A stretch of 64,000 nt of DNA from Longimicrobiales bacterium (lineage in GTDB: Bacteria > Gemmatimonadota > Gemmatimonadetes > Longimicrobiales > Gaopeijiaceae): positions 88,877 through 152,876 of the forward strand of contig JANQRP010000038.1 in assembly GCA_028284495.1 (NCBI GenBank). The letters are read 5' to 3'. How positions within the stretch are numbered: the stretch's first letter is position 1; each line of letters begins with the position of its first letter. Below, one piece after another: positions 1 through 9,022 of this stretch. Position numbers and translations under genes: made by a program. The notes beneath the pieces were generated by a model. It did no database searches, was not told the origin of the DNA, and worked only from the letters and a program-made list of their open reading frames with translations.

Positions 1-1974
1 GTCCGCCCGATGTACTACTCCGAGATCTTCATCGACCCGCTGAACCCGAACCGGGTCTATACGATGGCGACCAACTCCTACCGCTCCGACGACGGCGGCC
101 GGACCTGGACGGAGATCGCCGAGCGTCCGACGTACGACGTGGGCGTGCACGCCGACCAGCACGCGCTCTGGATCGACCCGAACGACACCGACCACCTGTA
201 CATGGGTGGCGACGCCGGCCTGCACGAGTCGTTCGACGCAGGCATCACGTGGCGGAAGATCAACAACCAGGCGATCAGCCAGTTCTACGCCATCGGACTC
301 AGCATGCACCACCCGTATCGCGTGTACGGCGGGCTCCAGGACAACCACTCGTTCGTGGGCCCCAGCGAGACGCGCCGCTGGGTCGGAATCGTCAACGACG
401 ACTGGCAGCAGGTCGGTTTCGGCGACGGCATGTACTGGCAGCCGAACCCCTTCGATCCGAGTGAGGCCTACGGGACCTCCAACGGCGGCAGCTACTTCCT
501 GCTGGACACCGAGACGGGCGGGATGCTCGACATCGAGCCGGAGGAGGGGCCAGAGGACGACTTCCGCTTCGACTGGACGTCGCCGATCGCCGCATCGGTG
601 CACGATCCGAACACCGTGTACGTGCTCGGAAACCACCTCTTCGTGTCGACCAACCGGGGTCAGAGCTGGACGAAGAGCCCGGACCTCACGAAACAGATCG
701 ACCGGGACACGCTCATGCTCGGGGGCAAGATCGGCGGCGACATCGACATCTCCCGGAACGACGGGACGTCGAGCTTTGGCGAAGGTGTCACGCTCTCCGA
801 GTCACCGGTCGATCCGCTCGTGCTCTGGCTCGGCTTCGACGACGGCAACGTGCAACTGACGCGCGACGGGGGCCGGACCTTCACCGAGGTCAGCCGGAAC
901 GTGGCAGGCCTCCCGACCAACACCTACCCGAGCCGCGTCCTCGGCTCGATTCGCGGGCCCAACGTGGCGTACGCGACATTCGACGCACACCGCGACGGCG
1001 ACTTCGCGCCCTACGTATACCGCACCGAGGACTACGGGCAGACGTGGACGGCGCTCCACGGCGACCTGCCCACCGGATCGGTCAACGTCATCGTCGAACA
1101 TCCCGACAACCCGGACGTGCTGTTCATCGGCACGGAGCACCACGTGTTCGCGAGCACCGACAACGGCGACTCCTGGGCGAAGATGCCGAACCTGCCCACC
1201 ACGGCGTACGACGACCTCAAGATCCACCCGCGGGACAAGGACCTGGTGTTCGGGACGCACGGCCGGGGCATCTGGGTCCTCGACGACATTCGGCCGTTCG
1301 CCGAGATGCACATGGCCACCGGGCCGGTCCACGTGTTCTCCATCCCGGCGCGGGAGATGTTCGTGTACTGGAAGGACACGTCCTACCGCGCCGACGCCGA
1401 GTACGCGGGCGAGAATCCCCCCGACGGTGTGGAGATCACGTACCGGCTCGCGATGGGGACCGGGCCGGCGGTGATGTCGATCACCAACCGCGACGGCGAA
1501 CAGGTCGCCGCGATGGAGGTGCCCTCCAGCCCGGGCGTGCACCGGGTGAACTGGAACCTCCGCTGGAACGACGGCGACGAGACGTGGCAGCGGTGGGAGC
1601 ATGACCGGCTGGCACGGCCTACCGGTGGGCGGGGCGCCTGGGTATCGCCCGGCATCTACACGGTGACCGTCGAGGCCCGCGGAACCACCCACTCGCAGAC
1701 GGTTCAGGTCCTCGCCGACCCGCTGTCCGACATGACGCAGCTGGACTACGAGATGCGAGAGGACTTCATGCGGCAGGTCGACGAGCTCGAGGCGGAGGCG
1801 GAACGGCGCATGGACGCCGGCGAGATCGACCAGCAGCAGATGCGGCGAATCATGCGCGGGGTCGGATCGAACGGCATGAACGGCGGCGGGGTTCGGCCCG
1901 GTACGCTCCGGCCGCCCACCCAGCAGCAGTGGAACGCGCTTCGACGGGCGTGGGACCTGCTCGGGGGGATGTGA
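1..1974 (+). CDS. Secreted BNR/Asp-box repeat (sortilin/VPS10-like) beta-propeller protein, 5' partial
   Basis: The frame is open from the first base, so the gene begins upstream of the window; 657 residues are visible. At least six Asp-box motifs (S/T-x-D-x-G-x-x-W/F), for example SDDGGRTW, STNRGQSW, TEDYGQTW and STDNGDSW, are spread over the first ~430 residues. These mark the blades of a sialidase/VPS10-type beta-propeller. A beta-rich, FlgD/Fn3-like segment follows (around RVNWNLRWNDG), then a charged helical C-terminus. Proteins of this type are exported and often annotated as glycosyl hydrolase or WD40/YVTN/BNR proteins; no catalytic residues can be assigned. The stop overlaps the next start by one base (TGATG), suggesting an operon. 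Confidence 0.85.
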   Translation, partial: VRPMYYSEIFIDPLNPNRVYTMATNSYRSDDGGRTWTEIAERPTYDVGVHADQHALWIDPNDTDHLYMGGDAGLHESFDAGITWRKINNQAISQFYAIGLSMHHPYRVYGGLQDNHSFVGPSETRRWVGIVNDDWQQVGFGDGMYWQPNPFDPSEAYGTSNGGSYFLLDTETGGMLDIEPEEGPEDDFRFDWTSPIAASVHDPNTVYVLGNHLFVSTNRGQSWTKSPDLTKQIDRDTLMLGGKIGGDIDISRNDGTSSFGEGVTLSESPVDPLVLWLGFDDGNVQLTRDGGRTFTEVSRNVAGLPTNTYPSRVLGSIRGPNVAYATFDAHRDGDFAPYVYRTEDYGQTWTALHGDLPTGSVNVIVEHPDNPDVLFIGTEHHVFASTDNGDSWAKMPNLPTTAYDDLKIHPRDKDLVFGTHGRGIWVLDDIRPFAEMHMATGPVHVFSIPAREMFVYWKDTSYRADAEYAGENPPDGVEITYRLAMGTGPAVMSITNRDGEQVAAMEVPSSPGVHRVNWNLRWNDGDETWQRWEHDRLARPTGGRGAWVSPGIYTVTVEARGTTHSQTVQVLADPLSDMTQLDYEMREDFMRQVDELEAEAERRMDAGEIDQQQMRRIMRGVGSNGMNGGGVRPGTLRPPTQQQWNALRRAWDLLGGM

Positions 1975-3116
1975 TGCGCCCCCCGTCGTCGCGGGGAGCC
2001 CTCGGAAGGAGCCTCCTGCTCGGGGCGCTGGCGATCGCGGTCGTGCCGTCCCCGCGCCCGGTCGCAGCGCAGCAGGCGGTGGTGCAGCCGGCCACGGCCC
2101 GCGGCGTCGTGACGTACATGGACGCCATCCGGGCGTCCCGCGAGGTGATCGCGGAGCGGATGGACGAGACCCCCATTCCCGGCCTGAGCGTGGCGGTCTT
2201 CGCCGACGGCGAGGTCCGGTGGGCCGAGGGATTCGGGTTCGCGGACCTGGAGCAGCGGGTTCCGGTGGACGTCGACACGCGCTTCAGGATCGCGAGCATC
2301 TCGAAGGCGCTCGCGGCCGCGGGGCTCGGCGTGCTGATCCAGGAGGGGCGGCTGGACCTGGACGCGCCGGTCCAGACGTACGTGCCCTCCTTCCCCGAGA
2401 AGGAGTGGACGCTCACCACCCGGCAGATCGCGTCGCACACGGGCGGTGTCCGCCACTACGACGGCGACGAGTTCGCCTCCGCCGTGAAGTACGACGACGT
2501 GCTGGACGCGCTGGACATCTTCGACGACTCGCCCCTGCTCTTCCAGCCCGGCTCCGAGTATTCGTACTCGACGTACGGCTGGAACCTCGTGAGTGCCGTC
2601 ATGCAGGGTGCGGCAGGGCAGCCGTTCCTGGCGTTCATGCGCGAGCGGGTGCTCGACCCCCTGGACCTCGACGAGACGATCGCCGAGTTCACCGATTCGA
2701 TCATCCCGGGACGGGCGCGGTTCTACCAGAACGACGACGGCCTCGTGGTCAACGCGCCCCACGTCGACAACTCCAACAAGTGGGCGGGTGGAGGCTATCT
2801 TTCGACGGCTCGCGACATGGCCCGGTACGGGGCGTCGTATCTCTCGAACGACATCCTCGAGCCGGCCACCGTCGAGCTGCTCTGGACGCCCGTCGTCCCG
2901 AGCGACGAGGACTCCCGCTACGGCCTGGGCTGGAATCGGGCCGAGGTGGGCGGGGTCGACACGGCGTGGCACACCGGCGGTGCGATGGGCGGCACGACCG
3001 TGCTCATCGTCCAGCCGGACCGCGGCATCGCCGTGGCGATCCTGACGAACGTGCAGGGCGCCGGTCAGACCGGGACGGCCCACGCGATCGCGGACCTCTT
3101 CGCCGGTGCGATGTAG
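1974..3116 (+). CDS. Secreted serine hydrolase, beta-lactamase/class C fold
   Basis: This is a 380-residue exported hydrolase. The ATG at 1974 is preferred over an upstream in-frame ATG at 1929 because it is followed directly by a signal peptide (basic start, hydrophobic core, cleavage near PVAAQ) and overlaps the previous stop. The SxxK motif is S108-I-S-K111. A Tyr-rich segment (YSTYGWN) fills the YxN position and HTGG (about residue 325) the KTG-like position. Family members are D-alanyl-D-alanine carboxypeptidases, esterases or amidases acting in the periplasm; the substrate cannot be told from sequence. It is translationally coupled to the Asp-box protein gene upstream. Confidence 0.88.
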   Translation: MRPPSSRGALGRSLLLGALAIAVVPSPRPVAAQQAVVQPATARGVVTYMDAIRASREVIAERMDETPIPGLSVAVFADGEVRWAEGFGFADLEQRVPVDVDTRFRIASISKALAAAGLGVLIQEGRLDLDAPVQTYVPSFPEKEWTLTTRQIASHTGGVRHYDGDEFASAVKYDDVLDALDIFDDSPLLFQPGSEYSYSTYGWNLVSAVMQGAAGQPFLAFMRERVLDPLDLDETIAEFTDSIIPGRARFYQNDDGLVVNAPHVDNSNKWAGGGYLSTARDMARYGASYLSNDILEPATVELLWTPVVPSDEDSRYGLGWNRAEVGGVDTAWHTGGAMGGTTVLIVQPDRGIAVAILTNVQGAGQTGTAHAIADLFAGAM

Positions 3117-3167
3117 GGCGCCCCACCCGATACGGCGCGACCGGGTCGCGCCCCGACACCCGACTCG

Positions 3168-3560
3168 ATGATCTACGCCCATTCCGGGATCCGCTACCTG
3201 GTGCTGCTCTTCGGCGTGGCCACCCTCCTGTACGCGATGTACGGCGTCGCGACGGGGCGAGCCTACGACCGGCCCATGCGCGTCCTGTCCGTGCTTTTCG
3301 CGGGCAGCCTGCACCTGAACGTGCTGCTCGGCCTGGGGATGATCTTCATGGGCACCTTCTACCCGGCGCTGATCGGGCACGTGTTCATGACGATCGGCGC
3401 GGCGGTCGTCGCCCAGGTCGTGCCCTCCGTCATGCGGCGACGAGCCGTCGAGGAACGCACCTACCTCCCGCACGTGGTGAACACGATCGTCGCGCTCGCG
3501 CTCGTGGTGGGCGGGATCCTGGCGATCGGACGCAAGATCTTCGGGAGCGGCCTGGCCTGA
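3168..3560 (+). CDS. Small four-helix membrane protein with one histidine per helix
   Basis: This 130-residue protein has four predicted membrane helices (about 8-28, 38-60, 66-86 and 100-122) and no signal peptide. I do not recognise a named family. His5, His49, His71 and His102 each lie in or next to a different helix, a pattern seen in small b-type heme membrane proteins, but heme binding is inference. The gene lies 51 nt after the serine hydrolase and 10 nt before the patatin gene, so co-transcription is likely. Confidence 0.7.
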   Translation: MIYAHSGIRYLVLLFGVATLLYAMYGVATGRAYDRPMRVLSVLFAGSLHLNVLLGLGMIFMGTFYPALIGHVFMTIGAAVVAQVVPSVMRRRAVEERTYLPHVVNTIVALALVVGGILAIGRKIFGSGLA

Positions 3561-3570
3561 CGCCGATTCC

Positions 3571-4755
3571 GTGAACGATCTTCCCTCGCCACCTCCCGGA
3601 GACGGCCTCGGGCTCGTCATGGGCGGTGGGGGCGCCCGCGCGGCGTATCAGGTCGGCTTCCTCTCGGCCGTCGCCGAGGAGCGGCCCGACCTTCGGGTGC
3701 CCTACATCACCGGCGTCTCGGCGGGCGCCATCAACGCGGCGCACCTGGCCGCCCACCACGGCTCCTTCGGTCAGGCGGTCGCGGAGCTGACGCACCTCTG
3801 GAGCGAGCTCCGGATCGAGGACGTCTTCCGGGTCGATCTTCCGACCCTGCTCTGGAATCTCGTTCGGTGGGGCACGCGGCTGATCGGGGGCGGCAACGCG
3901 CCGACGCGTACCCGCGGGCTGGTCGACACGGAGCCACTCCGCAGGTACCTGACCGAGGTCCTGCACGCGGTGGACGGTGAGCTGACCGGGATCGACTACA
4001 ACCTTCGAAACGGGCGTCTTCGCGCGGTGGCGCTCAGCACCTCGTCCTACACGACCGGGCAGTCCGTGACCTGGGTGCAGGGCGAGAGGATCGCCGCGTG
4101 GGAACGTCCGCTCCGCACGTCACGGATGGAGCGGCTTACGGTGGAGCACGTCATGGCGTCGTCGGCGCTTCCACTCCTCTTTCCCGCGGTGGAGCTGCAC
4201 GGCGCGTGGTACGGAGACGGCGGAATGCGCCTCGCGGCGCCTCTCTCGCCCGCCCTCCACCTCGGGGCGTCGAAGGTCCTCGCGATCTCCACGCGGTACG
4301 GGAAGTCGCGGGCCGAGGAACTCGACCCGCAGGTCCTCGGCTACCCGCCGCCGGCGCAGATCGTGGGCGTGCTGATGAACGCGATCTTCCTCGATCTTCT
4401 GGATCACGACGCGCTCCGGCTGCAGCGGCTCAACGACCTCCTGAAGAAGCTCGAGCCCCACGAGCGGGAGGGGCTCCGTCCGATCCGTCTCTTCGTCACA
4501 CGGCCGTCGCGGGATCTCGGGCGCATGGCCGGTCGATTCGAGCCTCGCCTCCCGCGAGGGTTCCGGTTCCTGACGCGCGGACTCGGGACGCGTGAGACCG
4601 AGAGCCCGGACTTCCTGTCCCTGGTGCTGTTCCAGCCGGACTACCTGGGCGCGCTCATGGAGGTCGGCCGGGAAGACGCCGCCGTGCGGATGGGGGAGAT
4701 TCTCGAGTTTCTCGACGACGAACCGCCGTTCGAGAACGACGAACCCCCCGCCTGA
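3571..4755 (+). CDS. Patatin-like phospholipase
   Basis: This is a 394-residue cytoplasmic or membrane-associated patatin-family lipid acyl hydrolase. The glycine-rich oxyanion hole (GGGGARAAYQ, residues 18-27) precedes the GxSxG nucleophile elbow G48-V-S50-A-G. The DG/A catalytic aspartate is Asp216 (YGDGGMR), completing the Ser-Asp dyad. The start is GTG at 3571, 10 nt after the membrane-protein gene. A C-terminal region of ~150 residues after the patatin domain is rich in charged residues and ends in an acidic tail. Substrate (phospholipid or other acyl ester) is not predictable. Confidence 0.9.
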   Translation: MNDLPSPPPGDGLGLVMGGGGARAAYQVGFLSAVAEERPDLRVPYITGVSAGAINAAHLAAHHGSFGQAVAELTHLWSELRIEDVFRVDLPTLLWNLVRWGTRLIGGGNAPTRTRGLVDTEPLRRYLTEVLHAVDGELTGIDYNLRNGRLRAVALSTSSYTTGQSVTWVQGERIAAWERPLRTSRMERLTVEHVMASSALPLLFPAVELHGAWYGDGGMRLAAPLSPALHLGASKVLAISTRYGKSRAEELDPQVLGYPPPAQIVGVLMNAIFLDLLDHDALRLQRLNDLLKKLEPHEREGLRPIRLFVTRPSRDLGRMAGRFEPRLPRGFRFLTRGLGTRETESPDFLSLVLFQPDYLGALMEVGREDAAVRMGEILEFLDDEPPFENDEPPA

Positions 4756-4914
4756 TCGCCGGCCCGGCGCAGCGCGCGGGGTGGGGCGACCCGACGGGGG
4801 GTCGAAGGTCGCGAACCCGGGTGGGGGTGGAAGCGCCGCTCCTCTCATCCGTACTCCACGGTCACTTCGCACCCGCACACCCGGGCCGCTCGGTCGTATG
4901 TCAGGCCCAGCTGA

Positions 4915-5391
4915 TCATGACGCGCCTCCTCGGTCTTTCTCGGACGTGATCCGATCGGGATCGAGTCGCAGGAGATTGCGGGAGGCAGCCTCGGCGAGCT
5001 CCCGGACATGGTCGATCTCGTCGCCACGCAGCCCACGAATGGCGCTGCCCACGACGATCAGTCCCTGGAGGTCGGAGACGTCTCCGATCCGTACCACCCG
5101 GACCGACGGTCCGAGTGTGGATCCCACCGCGGCCACGCCCCGATCCGCGTCGCGGACGCGGAGTCGGAGGGTGCGGCCGACACGGCGCCGGTCGTCGTAC
5201 CGCCCGCCGAAGACCGTGGGACGGCCGTCGGTCGGGTGGTGGAAGGCGACGAGCGCGAGATCGACCTCGAGCATCTCCCCGACCGTGGCGAGCATCGCCT
5301 CGGCGAGCTCGTCGCGATTCCTCGCGTGGTCGAGTGCCTCGAAGTCCGTCGCGAGGCTCTCGTGGTCGATGGCGGCTTGTGCGTTCATCAT
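4915..5391 (-). CDS. GAF-like domain protein
   Basis: This is a roughly 158-residue soluble protein. Its layout resembles a GAF sensor domain: an N-terminal helix with LDHARNRDELAEAML, a strand VDLALVAFHH, and a late LIVVGSAIRG segment followed by a long helix (DEIDHVRELAEAASRNLL). An ATG 63 nt further upstream is also in frame. The extra codons (AGA, CAA, CTT) are unlike the rest of this genome, so I start at the ATG-ATG pair at 5391. It is transcribed divergently from the NtrC-type regulator, so it may be a sensory partner; no ligand residues can be named. Confidence 0.62.
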   Translation of the reverse strand: MMNAQAAIDHESLATDFEALDHARNRDELAEAMLATVGEMLEVDLALVAFHHPTDGRPTVFGGRYDDRRRVGRTLRLRVRDADRGVAAVGSTLGPSVRVVRIGDVSDLQGLIVVGSAIRGLRGDEIDHVRELAEAASRNLLRLDPDRITSEKDRGGAS

Positions 5392-5580
5392 GCGTCTCGA
5401 GTTCGGGTGAAGTTGCCCTCTGGTAAGGCAGAGGTCGTGCCAGAAGTCAGTCATCTGTGCAAATCGTTGCTCAGCAGTGCTTTAGGGAACCGTCCCGCGC
5501 TCCTATGCACGATGTCTCTTGCCCGAGTGATCCATTGTGATGCACTTTTTCGGAACACTACCGTTTCAATGTGATACATC
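5392..5580. promoter_or_regulatory. AT-richer divergent control region with a near-direct repeat
   Basis: This region separates the GAF-like gene from the sigma-54 regulator gene and is clearly lower in GC than its surroundings. A near-direct repeat, ccattgtgatgcac at 5532-5545 and caatgtgatacatc at 5567-5580, ends at the regulator start codon. It could be a binding site. I could not assign a convincing -35/-10 or -24/-12 pair on either strand. Confidence 0.3.
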
Positions 5581-6999
5581 ATGTCCCTTGTGCTCGCCCT
5601 CGATGACGACGCGGACGTCCGCGTCCTCGTGCAGGCCGTGCTCGAACGTGAAGGCCACGTGGTCGTCACCTACGAGGACGGGGAGACGCTCGTCTCCGAC
5701 CTTCCGAACCGGCTTCCCGACGTGGTCGTCCTCGACGTCATGCTCCCCGGCATGGACGGACTGGAGGTACTGGCGGAGCTGAGGCGCCGAATCCCCGGAG
5801 TGCCCGTCCTGATGCTGACCGCCGCGACCTCGGTGGACCGCGTGGTCGAGGCGATGCGGCTCGGAGCGTACGACTACCTCGGCAAGCCGATCGACCCCAC
5901 CGAACTCGCGACGTCGATCCGGAACGCCACCGAACGGCACGCGCTCACGACCCGCCTCGCCCGCCTCCAGCGCGAGGCGGAGGGCCGCGGCTTTCCAGGC
6001 ATCGTCGGCCAGGCCCGGCCGATGTCGGAGGTGTTCGAGCAGATCGACCGCGTGGCCCCCAGCGACGTGTCGGTCCTCGTTCTGGGAGAGAGCGGGACCG
6101 GAAAGGAGCTGGTCAGCCGCGCTGTGCACGACCTGAGCGCCCGCTCCGACGAGCCATTCGTGGCAGTGAACTGCGCCGCGATCCCGACGCAGCTCCAGGA
6201 ATCGGAGCTGTTCGGGCACGAGAAGGGGGCCTTCACCGGTGCCAGCGGCCGGAGGATCGGCCGGTTCGAGGAGGCCGACGGCGGCACGCTGTTCCTCGAC
6301 GAGATCGGGGACCTCTCGCTCGAAGCACAGGCGAAGGTGCTCAGGGCGATCCAGGAACGTCGGTTTCGACGCCTCGGCGGAGACCGCGACATCTCGTCCG
6401 ACTTCCGCCTCGTGTGTGCGACACACCGGGACCTGGACACCATGGTCCGTACCGGGGAATTCCGCGAAGACCTCTTCTTCCGGCTGGCGGTCTTCGAGAT
6501 CCACGTGCCGCCGGTGAGGCGCCGCCGGGAGGATGTCCCGCTCCTCGTTCAGCACTTCGTGGAGCGGCACTCCTCCCCCGACGACCGACCGGGCGTGTCG
6601 TCGTCCGCGATGGCCGCCATGCTCGCCTACCCGTGGCCCGGCAACGTGCGCGAGCTTCAGAATGCCGTGCAGCGTGCGCTCGTCACGGCCCGCGGCGAGA
6701 TCCGGTTCGAGGACCTCCCCGAGCGCGTCCGTCACGGGGATTCGGGCCCGACCGATCCCGGTCCCGGTGCCCCTGCCGCCTCCGAACCCGAGGGGGACGA
6801 CGGCGCGGCCGACCTGCGCGGGCTCGACGACGCACGAGGCGGTACGGCGGATGACATCGTTCCGCTCGAGGAAGTCGAGCGGAAGGCCATCGCCCGCGCC
6901 CTCGACCTTACACGCGGAAACGTCTCCGAGGCCGCTCGTCGGCTGGGCGTCGGACGTACCACGCTCTATCGCAAGATCGAGGAGTACGGCCTTCGCTGA
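5581..6999 (+). CDS. NtrC-family sigma-54-dependent response regulator
   Basis: This 472-residue protein has the full three-domain NtrC layout. The receiver domain (1-120) has an acidic pocket at the N-terminus (DDDAD) and phospho-acceptor Asp52 (VVLDVMLPG). The AAA+ sigma-54 activation domain (~140-380) has Walker A G169-ESGTGKE and the sigma-54 contact loop GAFTGA at 216-221. The C-terminal Fis-type helix-turn-helix is at ~425-470. It therefore activates sigma-54 promoters on phosphorylation by a histidine kinase. No kinase lies next to it; a GAF-like gene is divergent. Confidence 0.96.
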   Translation: MSLVLALDDDADVRVLVQAVLEREGHVVVTYEDGETLVSDLPNRLPDVVVLDVMLPGMDGLEVLAELRRRIPGVPVLMLTAATSVDRVVEAMRLGAYDYLGKPIDPTELATSIRNATERHALTTRLARLQREAEGRGFPGIVGQARPMSEVFEQIDRVAPSDVSVLVLGESGTGKELVSRAVHDLSARSDEPFVAVNCAAIPTQLQESELFGHEKGAFTGASGRRIGRFEEADGGTLFLDEIGDLSLEAQAKVLRAIQERRFRRLGGDRDISSDFRLVCATHRDLDTMVRTGEFREDLFFRLAVFEIHVPPVRRRREDVPLLVQHFVERHSSPDDRPGVSSSAMAAMLAYPWPGNVRELQNAVQRALVTARGEIRFEDLPERVRHGDSGPTDPGPGAPAASEPEGDDGAADLRGLDDARGGTADDIVPLEEVERKAIARALDLTRGNVSEAARRLGVGRTTLYRKIEEYGLR

Positions 7000-7078
7000 C
7001 GCTCGCGTCCGCCGCCTCGCGGCGCGAGATTGGAGACAGGGGGAAGGTTGACCGGAGCCCTCCGAGGAGTGGAAGCCG

Positions 7079-9022
7079 ATGAGCGAGAAGACGCACGCCT
7101 CCGAGATCGAGTCCCGCGAGGTCGCCGAGGCGGCCCGCGAGGAGGACTGGAATCAGCGCAGCTTCTCGAAGCGGCTTTTCAACGGCGGTCTCGCCCTGGA
7201 CATCCTCCGCCACGTGCCGGAGCCGGATCCGGAGCAGGCGGCGCGAGGAGAGGCCTTCCTGGAGCGGCTGCGGGCGTTCGCGCGCGACCACATCGACGGA
7301 GACGCGATCGACCGGGACGGTTGGGTGCCCGACGCCGTACTCGAGGGCCTCGCGGAGATCGGGGCGTTCGGGATGAAGATCCCGATCGAGTACGGTGGCC
7401 TGGAGTTGTCGCAGCGGACGTACAACCGAGCGCTCGAGATCGTGGCCTCCCGCTGCGGCTCGACCGGCGCGTTCCTTTCCGCGCACCAGTCCATCGGGGT
7501 GCCGGGGCCGCTGATGATGTTCGGGTCGGACGAACAGAAGCGGCGCTACCTTCCGCGACTCGCGACCGGGGCGCTCTCGGCCTTCGCGCTCACCGAACCG
7601 AACGTCGGATCGGACCCCGCCAACATGTCCACCACGGCCGAACTCTCCGAAGACGGATCCCATTGGATCCTGAACGGGGAGAAGCTCTGGTGCACCAACG
7701 GTCCGCGCGCCGACATCATCATGGTCATGGCGCGCACGCCCGCGCGCGAGGGTGTGAGGGGCAGCCGCCCCATCTCGACCTTCGTGGTCGAAACGGCGTG
7801 GGAGGGCGTGGAGGTCCGGCACACCTGTTCCTTCATGGGCCTGAAGGGGCTCTCCAACGGCGTGCTCCTCTTCCGGGACGTGAAGGTTCCGCGCGAGAAC
7901 CTCGTGTGGGGCGAAGGGAAGGGACTCAAGCTCGCGCTCATGACCCTCAACGTCGGCCGACTCGCGCTTCCGGCCTTCTGCTCGGCCTCGGCCAAGCTCT
8001 CGATGGAGATGTGCCGCGAGTGGGCCAACGAGCGGGTCCAGTGGGGACAGCCGATCGGGAAGCACGACGCGATCGCCCAGAAGCTCGGGCGGATGGCCGC
8101 CGACACCTTCGCGATGGACTCGGTGGTCGAGATCACCTCGAACATGGCGGACGGCAAGAAGAGCGACATCCGGCTCGAGGCGGCGATCGCCAAGATGTGG
8201 AACACGGAGACGGCCTGGACCATGTGCAACGACGCCCTGCAGATCCGGGGCGGCCGCGGCTACGAGACCCACGACTCCCTGAAGGCGCGCGGCGAGGATC
8301 CCTGGCCCATCGAGCGGATGGTCCGCGATCTCCGGATCAACCTCATCTTCGAGGGCTCGTCGGAGATCATGAGGCTCTTCATCGCGCGGGAGGCGGTGGA
8401 CGATCACCTGAAGGTCGCGGGTCCACTGGCCGATCCGCGCGCCTCGACCGGCGCCAAGGTCGGCGCGGCACTCAGGGCGGCCGTCTACTACGCCGGATGG
8501 TATCCGTCGCGCTGGCTCGGCTGGGGCCGATGGCCGCGGTATGCCGAGTTCGGGCCGCTCGCGGGTCATGTACGCTGGATCGACCGTACGTCACGGAAGC
8601 TCGCCCGCAACAACTTCTACCAGATGGTCCGGTTCGGCCCGAAGCTCGAGAAACGACAGGCGATCCTCGGGCGCATCGTCGACATCGGGGCGGAGCTGTT
8701 CGTCATGAGCTGCGCGTGCGGGAACGCCGATCGCATGCTCGGCCGCGACCCGTCCGACCGGACCCCGCTCGAACTCGCGGACGCCTTCTGCCGGCAGGCG
8801 AAGCGTCGGGTCGATGCCTCGTTCCGCGCGCTCTACCGGAACGACGACGTCCACACGTACGACGTGGCGCGGCGGATGCTGGACGGAGCGTTCGAGTGGC
8901 TCGAGGACGGGCCCGTCTCGCTCGAGGAGATGTACGGACCGGCCACGGGTGTCGCGCAGGCCGGGGGCGACCCCGATCAGCCGCCGCTGGCCTCGACGCT
9001 CGCGAGCGCGGCCTCGAACTGA
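7079..9022 (+). CDS. Acyl-CoA dehydrogenase, long (VLCAD/ACAD9-like) form
   Basis: This 647-residue FAD enzyme catalyses alpha,beta-dehydrogenation of acyl-CoA. The N-terminal helical domain, the FAD-binding middle domain (FALTEPNVGSD; LNGEKLWCTNG) and the C-terminal domain (QIRGGRGY) are all present. The catalytic base is probably Glu425 in IFEGSSEI. A ~200-residue C-terminal extension makes it longer than ordinary ~380-residue ACADs and matches the very-long-chain type. A good Shine-Dalgarno (ggaggagtgg just upstream) supports the ATG at 7079. Its end overlaps the convergent ABC exporter gene by 46 bp. Confidence 0.95.
   Translation: MSEKTHASEIESREVAEAAREEDWNQRSFSKRLFNGGLALDILRHVPEPDPEQAARGEAFLERLRAFARDHIDGDAIDRDGWVPDAVLEGLAEIGAFGMKIPIEYGGLELSQRTYNRALEIVASRCGSTGAFLSAHQSIGVPGPLMMFGSDEQKRRYLPRLATGALSAFALTEPNVGSDPANMSTTAELSEDGSHWILNGEKLWCTNGPRADIIMVMARTPAREGVRGSRPISTFVVETAWEGVEVRHTCSFMGLKGLSNGVLLFRDVKVPRENLVWGEGKGLKLALMTLNVGRLALPAFCSASAKLSMEMCREWANERVQWGQPIGKHDAIAQKLGRMAADTFAMDSVVEITSNMADGKKSDIRLEAAIAKMWNTETAWTMCNDALQIRGGRGYETHDSLKARGEDPWPIERMVRDLRINLIFEGSSEIMRLFIAREAVDDHLKVAGPLADPRASTGAKVGAALRAAVYYAGWYPSRWLGWGRWPRYAEFGPLAGHVRWIDRTSRKLARNNFYQMVRFGPKLEKRQAILGRIVDIGAELFVMSCACGNADRMLGRDPSDRTPLELADAFCRQAKRRVDASFRALYRNDDVHTYDVARRMLDGAFEWLEDGPVSLEEMYGPATGVAQAGGDPDQPPLASTLASAASN

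Noticed and set aside
4845..4914. Small minus-strand peptide ending ARVCGCEVTVEYG near the GAF-like gene
   Set aside because: The end looks protein-like but there is no start or ribosome site, and the rest overlaps the GAF-like gene in another frame.
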